DNA of 63,898 nt from Beijerinckiaceae bacterium. GTDB lineage: Bacteria > Pseudomonadota > Alphaproteobacteria > Rhizobiales > Beijerinckiaceae. The stretch covers positions 1-63,898 of the forward strand of contig JALOTF010000014.1 in assembly GCA_025458025.1 (NCBI GenBank), given 5' to 3'. Positions 7,467-16,552 of the stretch are shown in pieces. Every line of letters begins with the position of its first letter. Positions within the stretch are counted from its first letter, which is position 1. The position numbers were made by a program, and so were the translations under genes. The notes beneath the pieces were generated by a model. The model saw only the letters and a list, made by a program, of their open reading frames with translations. It made no database searches and was not told the origin of the DNA.

Positions 7467-8873
7467 ATGCTGCTTCTGATGGGTGGGTTCGTCCTGCTGA
7501 TGATCCTCGGCATTCCCGTGGCTGTTTCCATGGTCATGGCCTCGCTTGCCTATATCGCGGTTTATGGTGTCGCGCCCGACGTCATTGTCGCGCAGCGCAT
7601 GATCGCGGGCGTGGAGAGCTTCCCGCTGCTGGCGGTGCCCTTCTTCATCCTCGCGGGCAACCTCATGAACATCGCGGGCGTGACGGGCCGCATCTACAAG
7701 TTCGCGGTGGATCTCGTGGGCTGGATGCGCGGCGGCCTCGCGCAGGTGAATATCATCGGCTCGGTGATCTTCTCCGGCATGTCCGGCACTGCGATTGCCG
7801 ATGCCGCGGGCATCGGCACCATCGAGATCAAGGCGATGAAGGAGCATGGCTACCCGGTGGAGGTGGCTGTGGGTGTCACCGCTGCCTCGGCCACGCTTGG
7901 GCCGATCATCCCGCCCTCCCTACCCTTCGTCATCTATGGGATGATGGCGAATGTCTCCATTGGCTCGCTCTTCCTCGCGGGCATCCTGCCCGGCCTGCTC
8001 ATGACGCTGCTGATGATGATCACGGTGGCGGTCTTTGCCCGCATCAAGGGCTGGGGTTCGGATGCACCCTTCGCGCTCGCGAAGATTGGCTCGGCGCTGA
8101 TCGAGGTGGCGGTGGTCTTCCTGTTCCCCGCGGCCGTGATTGGCCTCGGCTATCTCGGCATGTCGGAGAATGCCGCCATCTTCCTCTCGCTCGGCGTCGT
8201 GCTGCTGCTCGACTACATCTTCAAGTTCTCGGCCGTGATGGCGCTGATGACGCCGGTCATCCTGATCGGCGGCATGACGCTCGGCTGGTTCACGCCCACC
8301 GAGGCCGCCGTGGCCGCCGTTATGTGGTCGCTCTTCCTCGGCCTCGTGCGCTATCGCTCGATGACGATGAAGGCACTCGCAAAGGCGACCTTCGACACGA
8401 TCGAAACCACCGCTTCCGTGCTCTTTATCGTCACGGCCGCCTCGATCTTCGCGTGGCTGCTGACCGTATCACAGGCTGCGCAGGCCCTATCCGGGCTGAT
8501 CTTCGCGATCACCGACAACAAGTGGGTGTTCCTGATCCTCGTGAACCTGCTGATGCTGTTCGTGGGTTGCTTCCTCGATACCATCGCGGCCATCACCATC
8601 CTCGTGCCGATCCTGTTGCCAATCGTGCTGAAGATGGGCATCGACCCCGTGCATTTTGGCCTCATCATGGTGCTGAACCTGATGATTGGCCTGTTGCATC
8701 CGCCGCTGGGCATGGTGCTCTTCGTGCTTGCGCGCGTCGCGAAGCTCTCTGTCGAGCGCACGACCATGGCGATCCTGCCTTGGCTTGCGCCGCTCTTCGC
8801 CGCGCTGGTGCTCATCACCTTCGTGCCGGAAATCACGCTCTGGCTGCCGCGCTATCTGGGAATGATCAAATGA
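7467..8873 (+). CDS. dctM: TRAP transporter large permease (DctM family), copy 2
   Basis: A 468-aa multi-spanning protein, about 40 residues longer than copy 1 because of an extra hydrophobic stretch near residues 205-245. DctM landmarks are VPFFILAGNLMN near 58, the SGTAIADAAGIGTIE loop near 108, IPPSLPFVIYG near 150 and VGCFLDTIAAI near 368. It is the transport subunit of the second TRAP system. Its stop overlaps the following dehydrogenase start by four bases (ATGA), tying uptake to the first catabolic step. Confidence 0.92.
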   Translation: MLLLMGGFVLLMILGIPVAVSMVMASLAYIAVYGVAPDVIVAQRMIAGVESFPLLAVPFFILAGNLMNIAGVTGRIYKFAVDLVGWMRGGLAQVNIIGSVIFSGMSGTAIADAAGIGTIEIKAMKEHGYPVEVAVGVTAASATLGPIIPPSLPFVIYGMMANVSIGSLFLAGILPGLLMTLLMMITVAVFARIKGWGSDAPFALAKIGSALIEVAVVFLFPAAVIGLGYLGMSENAAIFLSLGVVLLLDYIFKFSAVMALMTPVILIGGMTLGWFTPTEAAVAAVMWSLFLGLVRYRSMTMKALAKATFDTIETTASVLFIVTAASIFAWLLTVSQAAQALSGLIFAITDNKWVFLILVNLLMLFVGCFLDTIAAITILVPILLPIVLKMGIDPVHFGLIMVLNLMIGLLHPPLGMVLFVLARVAKLSVERTTMAILPWLAPLFAALVLITFVPEITLWLPRYLGMIK

Positions 8874-9910
8874 GTGCTGCCTTCGCTGCCACGCTCTTCG
8901 GCCCCGAAGACCTGCGTTACGTCGCCTATGATCCCGGGCCCCTCGCCCCGGGCATGGTGCGCGTGGAATTCGGTGCGGCGGGCATTTGCGGCTCGGATAT
9001 GCATTACTTTCGCCACGCCCGTTCCGGCGATTTCCGGATGACCTCGCCGCTCATTCTCGGCCACGAGATCTCGGGCACGGTGGTGGAGATCAATGCCGGG
9101 ACGAGTCTGAAACTCGGCCAGCGCGTGGCCGTGAACCCGTCGCGCTGGTGCGGCACCTGCCCGGCTTGCCAGGCGGGACGCGAGAACCATTGCGAAAACA
9201 TCTATTTCATGGGCTCTGCCTCGAAGACCCCGCATATGCAGGGCGGTTTTGCGACAAAATTCGATGCTGTCCCTGCGCAATGCGTGCCGATTCCCGACCA
9301 TGTGAGCTTCCGCGAGGCGGCTCTCGCTGAACCGCTGGCCGTGTGCCTGCATGCCGTGAAGCGCGGCGGGGATCTCACCGGTCGGTCTGTTCTAGTGATT
9401 GGCGCGGGCCCCATCGGGCTCCTTACCCTCCTCGGCGCGAAAGCGGCGGGCGCGGCGAGCCTCGCCGTGGCCGATCTCGCGGCGGCACCCCTCGCGCTCG
9501 CGGCGAAGCTTGGTGCAGGGGAAACGCTCGACCTCTCCGCTGATCCCGAGGCCCTGAAGCGCAAGGGTGCCTTCTACGACGTGGTGTTCGAGGCGAGCGG
9601 CGCTCCTGCCGGGCTTGCCTCGGCCGTTGCCGCGGCGCGAAAGGCGGGCATCGTCGTGCAGATCGGCAACCAGCCCACCGGCGACATCCCCTTCCCCGCC
9701 AACCAGGTGATGGTGAAGGAGATCGACCTGCGCGGCACGTTCCGCTTCGGAACGGAATTCATGGATGCCGTGCGGCTCATTTCTGAAGGCAAGGTGCCGG
9801 TCGAAGACCTGATCACCGCCGAATTGCCGTTGAGCGATGCACCCGAGGGCCTGCGGATGGCGATGGATCGCAGCCGGCAGGTCAAGGTCATCCTCACGGC
9901 CAACTCTTGA
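8870..9910 (+). CDS. idnD: Zinc-dependent L-idonate/sorbitol-type dehydrogenase
   Basis: A 346-aa zinc medium-chain dehydrogenase. It has the catalytic zinc motif GICGSD..H near residue 40 and GHE near 68, the four-cysteine structural zinc loop CGTCPACQAGRENHC near 95-110, and the nucleotide fold motif GAGPIG near 175. The HARSGDF..SPLILGHE segment resembles L-idonate 5-dehydrogenases. The start at 8870 overlaps the dctM stop; the open frame further upstream lies inside dctM. The exact substrate is uncertain; a sugar acid or polyol brought in by the second TRAP system is the natural candidate. Confidence 0.75.
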   Translation: MSAAFAATLFGPEDLRYVAYDPGPLAPGMVRVEFGAAGICGSDMHYFRHARSGDFRMTSPLILGHEISGTVVEINAGTSLKLGQRVAVNPSRWCGTCPACQAGRENHCENIYFMGSASKTPHMQGGFATKFDAVPAQCVPIPDHVSFREAALAEPLAVCLHAVKRGGDLTGRSVLVIGAGPIGLLTLLGAKAAGAASLAVADLAAAPLALAAKLGAGETLDLSADPEALKRKGAFYDVVFEASGAPAGLASAVAAARKAGIVVQIGNQPTGDIPFPANQVMVKEIDLRGTFRFGTEFMDAVRLISEGKVPVEDLITAELPLSDAPEGLRMAMDRSRQVKVILTANS

Positions 9911-9921
9911 AGGCTTGAAGT

Positions 9922-11121
9922 ATGGAACAAAGCTGGCGCTGGTTCGGCCCCGACGACCCCATCACCCTACGCGAGATCCGGCAGGCCGGTGCCACGGGCA
10001 TCGTCACGGCCCTGCATCACATCCCCTATGGCGTGGTGTGGAGCGTGGAGGAAATCGAGAAGCGGAAGGCGCTGCTCGCGGCTGACCCGAGCCTTGGCCT
10101 GCGTTGGAATGTGGTGGAAAGCCTGCCGCTCCATGAGGATATCAAGCTCGGCGAGGGACCGCTGCAGCGGCATTTCGACGCCTATCGGCAGTCGATGCGG
10201 AACCTCGCTTCCTGCGGCATCACGACGATCTGCTACAATTTCATGCCGATCCTCGATTGGACGCGCACCGATCTCGCCTATCCCATTCCCGGCGGCGGAC
10301 GCGCCCTGCGCTTCGATGCGGTGAAGTTCTGCGCCTTCGATTGCTTCATGCTCCAGCGTCCGGGCGCCGAGGCCGATCACGCGCCGGAGCTGATCGCGCG
10401 GGCGAAAACCTGGTTCGATGCGGCGAGCGAGAGCGAGAAATCCGCGCTTCTGGTCAACATCAATGCCGGCCTACCCGGCGCTTACGAACGGTACGATATT
10501 CCCGGCTTCCGTCGCATGCTCGACCGCTACAAGGGCATCGGGCGCGACGAACTACGCGCGCATTTTGCGCGGTTCCTGCGCGAGGTGATCCCGCTCGCGG
10601 AGGAACTCGGCATGCGCTTCGCGGTGCACCCGGATGATCCGCCGCGTTCGCTTTTCGGTCTGCCGCGCATTGTCTCGACCGGCGATGATCTCGCATTCAT
10701 CACGGGAGCGGTGCCCTCGCAGGCCAATGGCGTGACCTTCTGCTCGGGTTCGCTGGGTGCCGGGCCCATGAACGATGTGCCGGCGCTTGCCAAGCAATTT
10801 GCGCCGCTCATCCATTTCGCGCATCTGCGCAATGTGGCGAAGGACCCGGACGGCTCCTTCATGGAAGCGGAACATCTCGGCGGCGACACCAACATGGTCG
10901 CGCTGATGCAGGCCTTGCTCGCCGAGCAGCACCGCCGCAAGAACGAGGGCCGCGCGGATTGGCGCATCCCCTTCCGGCCTGATCATGGCCATGAATTGCT
11001 GGAAGATGTGGGGCGGAAGACTCACCCCGGCTATCCGCTGATCGGGCGGTTGCGCGGCCTCGCGGAACTGCGCGGCGTGATGCAGGCGGTGAGCCAGCTG
11101 GAAAACCGCCCTCTTGCGTGA
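9922..11121 (+). CDS. uxuA: D-mannonate dehydratase
   Basis: A 399-aa protein close to E. coli UxuA in length. Motifs along the TIM barrel are WRWFGPDDPI at the start, ALHHIPYGVVW near 30, VVESLPLHEDIK near 70, CYNFMPILDWTRTDL near 105, AVHPDDPPRSLFG near 235 and RPDHGHELL near 353. These include the metal-binding histidines and the Cys of the family. It dehydrates D-mannonate to KDG using Fe2+ or Mn2+, taking the UxuB product. It sits 11 bases after the dehydrogenase gene. Confidence 0.93.
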   Translation: MEQSWRWFGPDDPITLREIRQAGATGIVTALHHIPYGVVWSVEEIEKRKALLAADPSLGLRWNVVESLPLHEDIKLGEGPLQRHFDAYRQSMRNLASCGITTICYNFMPILDWTRTDLAYPIPGGGRALRFDAVKFCAFDCFMLQRPGAEADHAPELIARAKTWFDAASESEKSALLVNINAGLPGAYERYDIPGFRRMLDRYKGIGRDELRAHFARFLREVIPLAEELGMRFAVHPDDPPRSLFGLPRIVSTGDDLAFITGAVPSQANGVTFCSGSLGAGPMNDVPALAKQFAPLIHFAHLRNVAKDPDGSFMEAEHLGGDTNMVALMQALLAEQHRRKNEGRADWRIPFRPDHGHELLEDVGRKTHPGYPLIGRLRGLAELRGVMQAVSQLENRPLA

Positions 11122-11130
11122 GGTATGCCC

Positions 11131-12669
11131 ATGAACGCCCCCGTGCCGCCCCCTCTCGCCCCGCGTAGCCTGCGCCTCCACGCCAGCGACAATGTGGTGA
11201 TCGCGGTCGATGTGCTGCCCGAGGGGCAGGTGATCGAGGGCGTGCGGGTTAAGGCGCGCATTCCCCGCGGGCACAAGCTCGCGGTGAAGGGCATCGCACC
11301 CGGCGAGGCCGTGCTGAAATTCGGCCAGATCATCGGCTTTGCCTCGGCGGCTATCGAACCCGGCGACTGGATTCACGAGCATAATTGCGCTTTCGCGGCC
11401 TTCGCGCGGGATTATCACCATGCCGAGGATGGCCGTGAGCCGGATATCCTGCCCGTCGAGGCGCAGGCGACCTTTCAGGGCTTTCGGCGCGAGAATGGCA
11501 CATTCGGCACGCGCAACTATGTCGGCATCCTCACGAGCGTGAACTGTTCGGCTTCGGTCGCGAAATTCATCGCGGAGGAGATCAACCGCTCCGGCCTCCT
11601 GCGGGATTTTCCGAATATCGATGGCGTCATCCCGCTGGTGCATTCCACGGGCTGCGGCATCGCCGAGAAGGGCGAGACGGTGGATGTGTTGAAGCGCACC
11701 ACCTTCGGTTATGCCGCGAACCCCAATATGGGTGCGGCCATCCTCGTTGGCCTCGGCTGCGAAGTGTTCCAGATCGGCCAGTTCAAGCAAGCCTACGGGC
11801 TGAACGAAGGCGAGCGATTCCGCGCGCTGACCATTCAGGAGAGCGGCGGCACGAAGAAAACGGTCGAGGCGGGTATCGCCGCGATCCGCGAAATGCTGCC
11901 GGCCGCGAATGCCGTAAAGCGCGAAACCGCGCCCGCCAGCGCGCTGATGCTTGCGCTGCAATGCGGCGGCTCGGATGGCTATTCCGGCATCACCGCGAAT
12001 GTCGCGCTCGGTGCTGCGGTGGATATCCTCGTGAAGCATGGCGGCACGGCGATCCTCTCGGAAACGCCGGAGATCTATGGCGCGGAGCACCTGCTAACGC
12101 GCCGCGCGCGGAACGTCGCGGTGGGCGAGAAGCTCGTGGAGATCATCCGCTGGTGGGAGGATTACACCGAGCGCAACAAGATGAGCATGAACAACAACCC
12201 CTCCCCCGGCAACAAGGCGGGCGGGCTCACCACCATTCTCGAAAAGTCGCTAGGGGCTGCCGCAAAGGGCGGCACCACGACGCTGAATGCCGTCTATCGC
12301 TATGCCGAGCCCGTCACCGAGAAGGGCTTCGTCTACATGGATACGCCGGGCTACGACCCCGTAGCCGCCACCGGGCAGGTCGCGGGTGGCGCGAACCTTC
12401 TCGCCTTCACCACCGGGCGCGGCTCCGCCTATGGCTGCAAGCCTACGCCCTCGATGAAGCTCGCGACGAACAGCGAGATCTTCCACCGCATGAGCGATGA
12501 CATGGACATCAATTGCGGGGACATTCTCGATGGCGTGAGCATCGCCGAGAAGGGGCAGGAAATTTTTGATCGCCTGCTTGCAATTGCCTCGGGCGAACGC
12601 ACGAAATCCGAACTGCTGGGCTATGGCGATGCCGAATTCGTGCCCTGGCAGATCGGCGCAACGATGTAA
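11131..12669 (+). CDS. uxaA: Altronate dehydratase
   Basis: About 512 aa, a full-length UxaA with an N-terminal SAF domain (about residues 10-85) joined to the C-terminal altronase/galactarate dehydratase domain. Motifs are GTRNYVGILTSVNCSA near 128, HSTGCGIA near 172, CGGSDGYSGITAN near 275, SPGNKAGGLTTI near 353 and FTTGRGSAYGCKPTPS near 425. It converts D-altronate to KDG with Fe2+. I prefer the ATG at 11131 because TGAGG at 11119-11123 is correctly spaced for it; an ATG at 11125 is also in frame. It is the last recognisable gene of the uronate operon. Confidence 0.92.
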   Translation: MNAPVPPPLAPRSLRLHASDNVVIAVDVLPEGQVIEGVRVKARIPRGHKLAVKGIAPGEAVLKFGQIIGFASAAIEPGDWIHEHNCAFAAFARDYHHAEDGREPDILPVEAQATFQGFRRENGTFGTRNYVGILTSVNCSASVAKFIAEEINRSGLLRDFPNIDGVIPLVHSTGCGIAEKGETVDVLKRTTFGYAANPNMGAAILVGLGCEVFQIGQFKQAYGLNEGERFRALTIQESGGTKKTVEAGIAAIREMLPAANAVKRETAPASALMLALQCGGSDGYSGITANVALGAAVDILVKHGGTAILSETPEIYGAEHLLTRRARNVAVGEKLVEIIRWWEDYTERNKMSMNNNPSPGNKAGGLTTILEKSLGAAAKGGTTTLNAVYRYAEPVTEKGFVYMDTPGYDPVAATGQVAGGANLLAFTTGRGSAYGCKPTPSMKLATNSEIFHRMSDDMDINCGDILDGVSIAEKGQEIFDRLLAIASGERTKSELLGYGDAEFVPWQIGATM

Positions 12670-12734
12670 CGCCGCAACCGAAACGCAAGGAAGCCGCGCT
12701 AACTTCTCCCCGCTTTCAGAAGGAAAGGCCGGGG

Positions 12735-13604
12735 ATGATCGGAGAAGCCGGGCAGATTCTGCTCTTCATTTATCGCGAGTTCTTCTCCGATCCCAAGACG
12801 CTGATCGTCATGGGCTTTGTGAGTACGGTCATCCTCGTGCTGGGCCTCACGGGCATCGAAAAGCGCGCGCTCTCCCGCGAGGCGCTGATGAACACGTTCA
12901 CGACCTTCGCCATTCTCGCGGCCAATCTCGCGCTGGCGCCGCTGGTTTTTCTTGTTACGAGGCAGTTTCAGGCAGGCTATCAGGCGCTGGGTATTCCGAG
13001 CATCGATCCCGTTTTCTGGTCAGGCGTGCCGTGGATCGTCACGGCGGTCATCGCGTTGATCGGCAAGGATTTCTGCGATTACTGGTGCCATCGCGCGCTG
13101 CACACGCCACTGGGATGGCCGGTGCATGCCGTGCACCACTCGGACAGCCATGTGAACGGCTTCACGAGCTTCCGCGTGCATGTGCTGGAATTACTGCTGA
13201 TGAAGGCGTTTTACATCACGCTGCTAAGCTGGCTCGGCATTCCGCCCGAGCTTGTGGCGACGGCCTATATCGTCGCGAGCCTGCACAACGCCTATGTGCA
13301 TTTCGAGGTGGATATTGACCATGGCCGGCTGAACTGGCTCATTGCTTCCCCGCGCTTCCATCGCTGGCACCACGCCGACTTGCCCGAGGCCTATGGCAAG
13401 AACCTCGCAAACATGATTCCCGCCTGGGATATGCTGTTCGGCACCTATCGCGCCGCCGGTCCCTGCCATGAGCCGATGGGCCTTGCGAAGGATGGCATTT
13501 CCGCCACCGATCCCGCGAAGCTGATGCTACTGCCCTTCGTGATGTGGGGGCGAAGCGCGAAGACCGCGATTTCCGGGCTTTTCACCCGCGCGCGGCGCGT
13601 TTAA
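12735..13604 (+). CDS. Sterol desaturase / fatty acid hydroxylase family membrane protein
   Basis: A 289-aa integral membrane di-iron hydroxylase. The histidine clusters are HRALH near 118, HAVHH near 132 and FHRWHHADLPEAYGKN near 215, on a scaffold of four or five hydrophobic segments. The family hydroxylates or desaturates lipid chains (sterols, carotenoids, ether lipids, sphingoid-like lipids); the substrate cannot be read from sequence. It lies 65 bases after uxaA without a clear terminator between them, but its role is unrelated to uronates. Confidence 0.85.
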   Translation: MIGEAGQILLFIYREFFSDPKTLIVMGFVSTVILVLGLTGIEKRALSREALMNTFTTFAILAANLALAPLVFLVTRQFQAGYQALGIPSIDPVFWSGVPWIVTAVIALIGKDFCDYWCHRALHTPLGWPVHAVHHSDSHVNGFTSFRVHVLELLLMKAFYITLLSWLGIPPELVATAYIVASLHNAYVHFEVDIDHGRLNWLIASPRFHRWHHADLPEAYGKNLANMIPAWDMLFGTYRAAGPCHEPMGLAKDGISATDPAKLMLLPFVMWGRSAKTAISGLFTRARRV

Positions 13605-13613
13605 ACGGCAGAT

Positions 13614-13853
13614 ATGAGCCGGAAAGAAGCCACGAATTCGCGCGAGCGGCGGGCCAAGCGCCTCGCCATTCGCTACAACCTGCACGTCATGACCTGCCAG
13701 AAGCCGGACAAGCGCGTGCTGGCCCATGGCGGCTATATGCTGCGCGACGGCGAGACGATGAAGATCGTCTTCGGGGATCAGGAATATCCGTTTTCCGCCA
13801 GCCTCGATGAGATCGAGGCATGGCTGGATGCTCTGGAAGAGAATCAGAAATAA
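13614..13853 (+). CDS. Small conserved-looking protein of unknown function
   Basis: A 79-aa soluble protein with a basic N-terminus (SRKEATNSRERRAKR), then GGYMLRDGETMKIVFGDQEYPFSASLDEIEAWL. The last part looks like a strand-strand-helix unit seen in short alphaproteobacterial hypotheticals. It starts 10 bases after the hydroxylase stop and is probably co-transcribed. Coding status is supported by position, by codon use like the neighbours, and by facing the HAD gene end-on. No function is assigned. Confidence 0.6.
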   Translation: MSRKEATNSRERRAKRLAIRYNLHVMTCQKPDKRVLAHGGYMLRDGETMKIVFGDQEYPFSASLDEIEAWLDALEENQK

Positions 13854-13905
13854 CGCACAAGCGTCTGTTTAATCTCTGTTTTTCAGGGCAAGAGAAAACC
13901 GGGCA

Positions 13906-14541
13906 TCACGCCCCGATCTCATCCGGGTGCGCCACCAGGCGATGCGCGCCGGCACTCGTGAGTTCATCCGCGCTGCCATAGCCCCAGAGCACGCCGATGC
14001 TCGGCATGGCATTCTCGTTCGCGGCGATGATGTCATTCGCGCGGTCGCCGATCATGATCGCATCCCCGGCCCGGATGCCGGTTTCCGCAAGGATATGGCG
14101 GATGAGATCGCCCTTGTGGTCGCGTGTGCCGTCGAGTTCCGGGCCATAGACCTCATCGAACAGCTCGATCAGCCTGAAATGCGCAAGGATGGGTTTCGCA
14201 AACACATGCGGCTTTGCGGTCACCACCGAAAGGCGGTGCCCCTTCTCCCGGAAATGCTGCAGCCGCTCGGCCATGCCGGCATAGACCACCGCGCGATACA
14301 TGCCGCCGCCGCCATAGGAAACGCGATAGGATGCAAGCGCTTCTTCCACGCGATGCGTTTGCACGCCCAGCTTCGGGAAGGCTTTCCGCAAGGGCGGGCC
14401 GATCACCCAGGTGAGATCCTCGTGCACGGGAACTGGCAGACCCTGCTCGGCAAGCGCGAACTGCACCGCGCCGACGATGCCCGGCGCGGGATCGGTGATC
14501 GTGCCATCGAGATCGAAGAACAGATGTTCCGGCAAGTTCAT
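13906..14541 (-). CDS. HAD-family phosphatase (phosphoglycolate-phosphatase-like)
   Basis: A 211-aa haloacid dehalogenase hydrolase. Motif I is FFDLDGTITD near residues 8-17 with the nucleophile Asp, motif II is SVVTAKP near 104, motif III is the lysine in DHKGDLI near 143, and motif IV is MIGDRANDI near 163-171. An alpha-helical cap lies between motifs I and II, as in Gph-type enzymes. The substrate is a small phosphomonoester, not definable here. Its start overlaps the rlmE stop by four bases, so it is the last gene of the Ppx-rlmE-HAD minus-strand operon. Confidence 0.85.
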   Translation of the reverse strand: MNLPEHLFFDLDGTITDPAPGIVGAVQFALAEQGLPVPVHEDLTWVIGPPLRKAFPKLGVQTHRVEEALASYRVSYGGGGMYRAVVYAGMAERLQHFREKGHRLSVVTAKPHVFAKPILAHFRLIELFDEVYGPELDGTRDHKGDLIRHILAETGIRAGDAIMIGDRANDIIAANENAMPSIGVLWGYGSADELTSAGAHRLVAHPDEIGA

Positions 14542-15257
14542 CCGCGAAACCCCGTCGCAAGCACGTAAAGTTCGGAGGAACCCGCGCGGCTCGAGGCTGG
14601 CTTCACATGCCGAACAGTCGCAAAATCGCGCTTCAATTCGGTGATGATCGTTGCCGTGTCCCCGCCCTGGAACAGCTTGCAGAGGAAGAAGCCGCCGGGT
14701 GCCAGCACCTCGCGCGCGAAGACCACCGCCGCTTCCGCAAGGCCGATGATGCGCAGGTGGTCGGTTTTCTTGTGGCCTGTTGTGTTCGCCGCCATATCCG
14801 AGAGCACGCCATCGGCGAGCCCGCCGAGTTCGGCTTTCAGCCGCTCATCGGCCTCTTCCGTGGTGAAATCCATCTCGAGCAGCACGACACCGGGAATGGG
14901 ATCGACCGGCAAGAGATCGATGCCGACCACGCGCGGATGAGCCTCGGTGGAGCCTACGCGCTGGGCTGCCAGCTGGCACCAGCCGCCCGGTGCGCAGCCG
15001 AGATCGACAATCCGCATGCCCGGTTTCAGCAGTTTGTATTTGTCGTCGATTTCCTTGAATTTGAAGGCCGCGCGGCTGCGCCACCCCTCCGCCTTGGCCT
15101 TGGCCACATAGGGGTCGTTCAATTGCCGTTCGAGCCATTTCTGCTGGCTGGTCGTGCGCTTGCCGGCCGTGCGAAGGCGCACCGCCATCTCGCGGCCCGA
15201 AACCTTGGCTTTGCCCTTTTGCTTGCCCGGCGTGTGATTTTTAGGAGGTTCGCTCAT
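14538..15257 (-). CDS. rlmE: 23S rRNA 2'-O-methyltransferase (U2552), RrmJ/FtsJ
   Basis: A 239-aa RlmE. A basic N-terminal tail of about 35 residues is followed by WLERQLNDPYVAKAKAEGWRSRAAFKF, whose lysine is the first residue of the K-D-K-E tetrad. Then come the SAM-binding motif VDLGCAPGGW near 86, VLSDMAANTTGH near 150 with the catalytic Asp, and a lysine in FLCKLFQGG. It methylates the A-loop uridine of 23S rRNA. Overlap with Ppx/GppA upstream (ATGA) and HAD downstream is a common alphaproteobacterial arrangement. Confidence 0.94.
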   Translation of the reverse strand: MSEPPKNHTPGKQKGKAKVSGREMAVRLRTAGKRTTSQQKWLERQLNDPYVAKAKAEGWRSRAAFKFKEIDDKYKLLKPGMRIVDLGCAPGGWCQLAAQRVGSTEAHPRVVGIDLLPVDPIPGVVLLEMDFTTEEADERLKAELGGLADGVLSDMAANTTGHKKTDHLRIIGLAEAAVVFAREVLAPGGFFLCKLFQGGDTATIITELKRDFATVRHVKPASSRAGSSELYVLATGFRG

Positions 15258-16444
15258 CGACGTCGCCTCTTGAGAACGCCATCGGCGCGCATCATCTCGA
15301 TCAGCATGCCCTCCCGCAGGCCCCGGTCACCGATTCGCATACTCTCGGAGGGGAAAGCGCGGCGGATGGCCTCGAAAATCGCCGCGCCGGCGATCACGAG
15401 ATCCGCCCGGTCGCGCCCGATGCAGCCATTCGCGGCGCGTGCGGCATAGGACATGACCAGCAGGTTCTCGATGGCGGCATCGACCTCGGCCTTCTTCATC
15501 CAGAGGCCATCGACCTGCCGACGATCGTATTTCTCGAGCCCGAGATGCAGGCCGCCCAGCGTCGTCACCGTGCCGGAGGTGCCGAGCAGATGAAAACCGG
15601 CGCTGTCGATGGCGGGGCGCGCGGCCTCGGCAAACTCGGCCAGAAGCTCCAGCGTTTCCGCGACCATCGCCTCAAAGGTCTCGCGCGTGACTTCCACGCC
15701 ACCATGCTTTTCGGCGAGCGTGACAACGCCTACCGGCAGCGAGGCCCAACTGCGCACGCGGCTGGCAATGCCCGGATCCTGCACACGATCCCGCATCGCG
15801 AGCCAGACGAGTTCGGTCGAGCCGCCGCCGATATCGAACAGCACCACGCTCTCGGCTTGCTTATGCGCAAGTGCGGAGCATCCCGCCGCAGCCAGCAGGG
15901 CCTCCGAGCGGCGATCCAGCAATTCCAGCTCCAGCCCGAGTTCCTCGCGCACGCGGGCGAGGAAGGCTGGGCCGTTCCCGGCCACGCGGCAGGCCTCGGT
16001 GGTGACAAGCCGCACGCGGGCGACATTGCGCTCCTCGATCTTGCGCCGGCAGATCGCGAGAGCTTCCAGCGTGCGCGACATCGCGCCATCCGAGAGGTTG
16101 CCTGTGGTGGCGATGCCCTCGCCGAGGCGCACGATTCGCGAGAAGGCATCGACCACGCGGAAGCCATCGCCATCGGGCCGGGCAATCAGCAGGCGGCAAT
16201 TGTTCGTGCCCAAATCGAGCGCGGCATAGCGCGGATCGCGCCCGCCCGGCATGCCATAGCGCGCGACATGGGCACCGGCGCGCGCGCCAGACCGCAGAAG
16301 CGGGCGCGGCGTAGCCACGCTTGCGGACGGCGCCTCGAGGACGCCTCCGCCCGTTTCTCCATCGTCGTCCACGCGCCGCTCCGGCAAATTCGAAAACCTG
16401 TCTTTCTGGACATAGCCGAGGGCGGGCGTTCCGGCAAACGCCAA
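15254..16444 (-). CDS. Ppx/GppA family phosphatase
   Basis: Up to 396 aa. The ASKHA-fold phosphate motif YAALDLGTNNCRLLIA is near residues 73-88, the second motif VVLFDIGGGSTELVW near 190, and GTSGTVTTLGG near 300. The family hydrolyses polyphosphate or the guanosine pentaphosphate alarmone. The start is uncertain: a TTG at 16444 has a good GGAGG site, a GTG at 16372 is also plausible, and the conserved domain begins only near residue 70. It overlaps rlmE by four bases. Exopolyphosphatase versus GppA cannot be decided by eye. Confidence 0.88.
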   Translation of the reverse strand: MAFAGTPALGYVQKDRFSNLPERRVDDDGETGGGVLEAPSASVATPRPLLRSGARAGAHVARYGMPGGRDPRYAALDLGTNNCRLLIARPDGDGFRVVDAFSRIVRLGEGIATTGNLSDGAMSRTLEALAICRRKIEERNVARVRLVTTEACRVAGNGPAFLARVREELGLELELLDRRSEALLAAAGCSALAHKQAESVVLFDIGGGSTELVWLAMRDRVQDPGIASRVRSWASLPVGVVTLAEKHGGVEVTRETFEAMVAETLELLAEFAEAARPAIDSAGFHLLGTSGTVTTLGGLHLGLEKYDRRQVDGLWMKKAEVDAAIENLLVMSYAARAANGCIGRDRADLVIAGAAIFEAIRRAFPSESMRIGDRGLREGMLIEMMRADGVLKRRRR

Positions 16445-16552
16445 GCCCTGCCTCCACGCGGATGTCTCGCCTTGACCAAGATCATGGACCCTGCTGGACG
16501 AACGCGAAACTCTCGGCCAAGCTTGATCGTTCGCCCCACAGGAGTTTCACGC

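Noticed and set aside
13901-13913. GGGC-atcac-GCCC stem at the end of the HAD gene as a terminator
   Set aside because: Only four base pairs and it includes the stop codon. Too weak to support.
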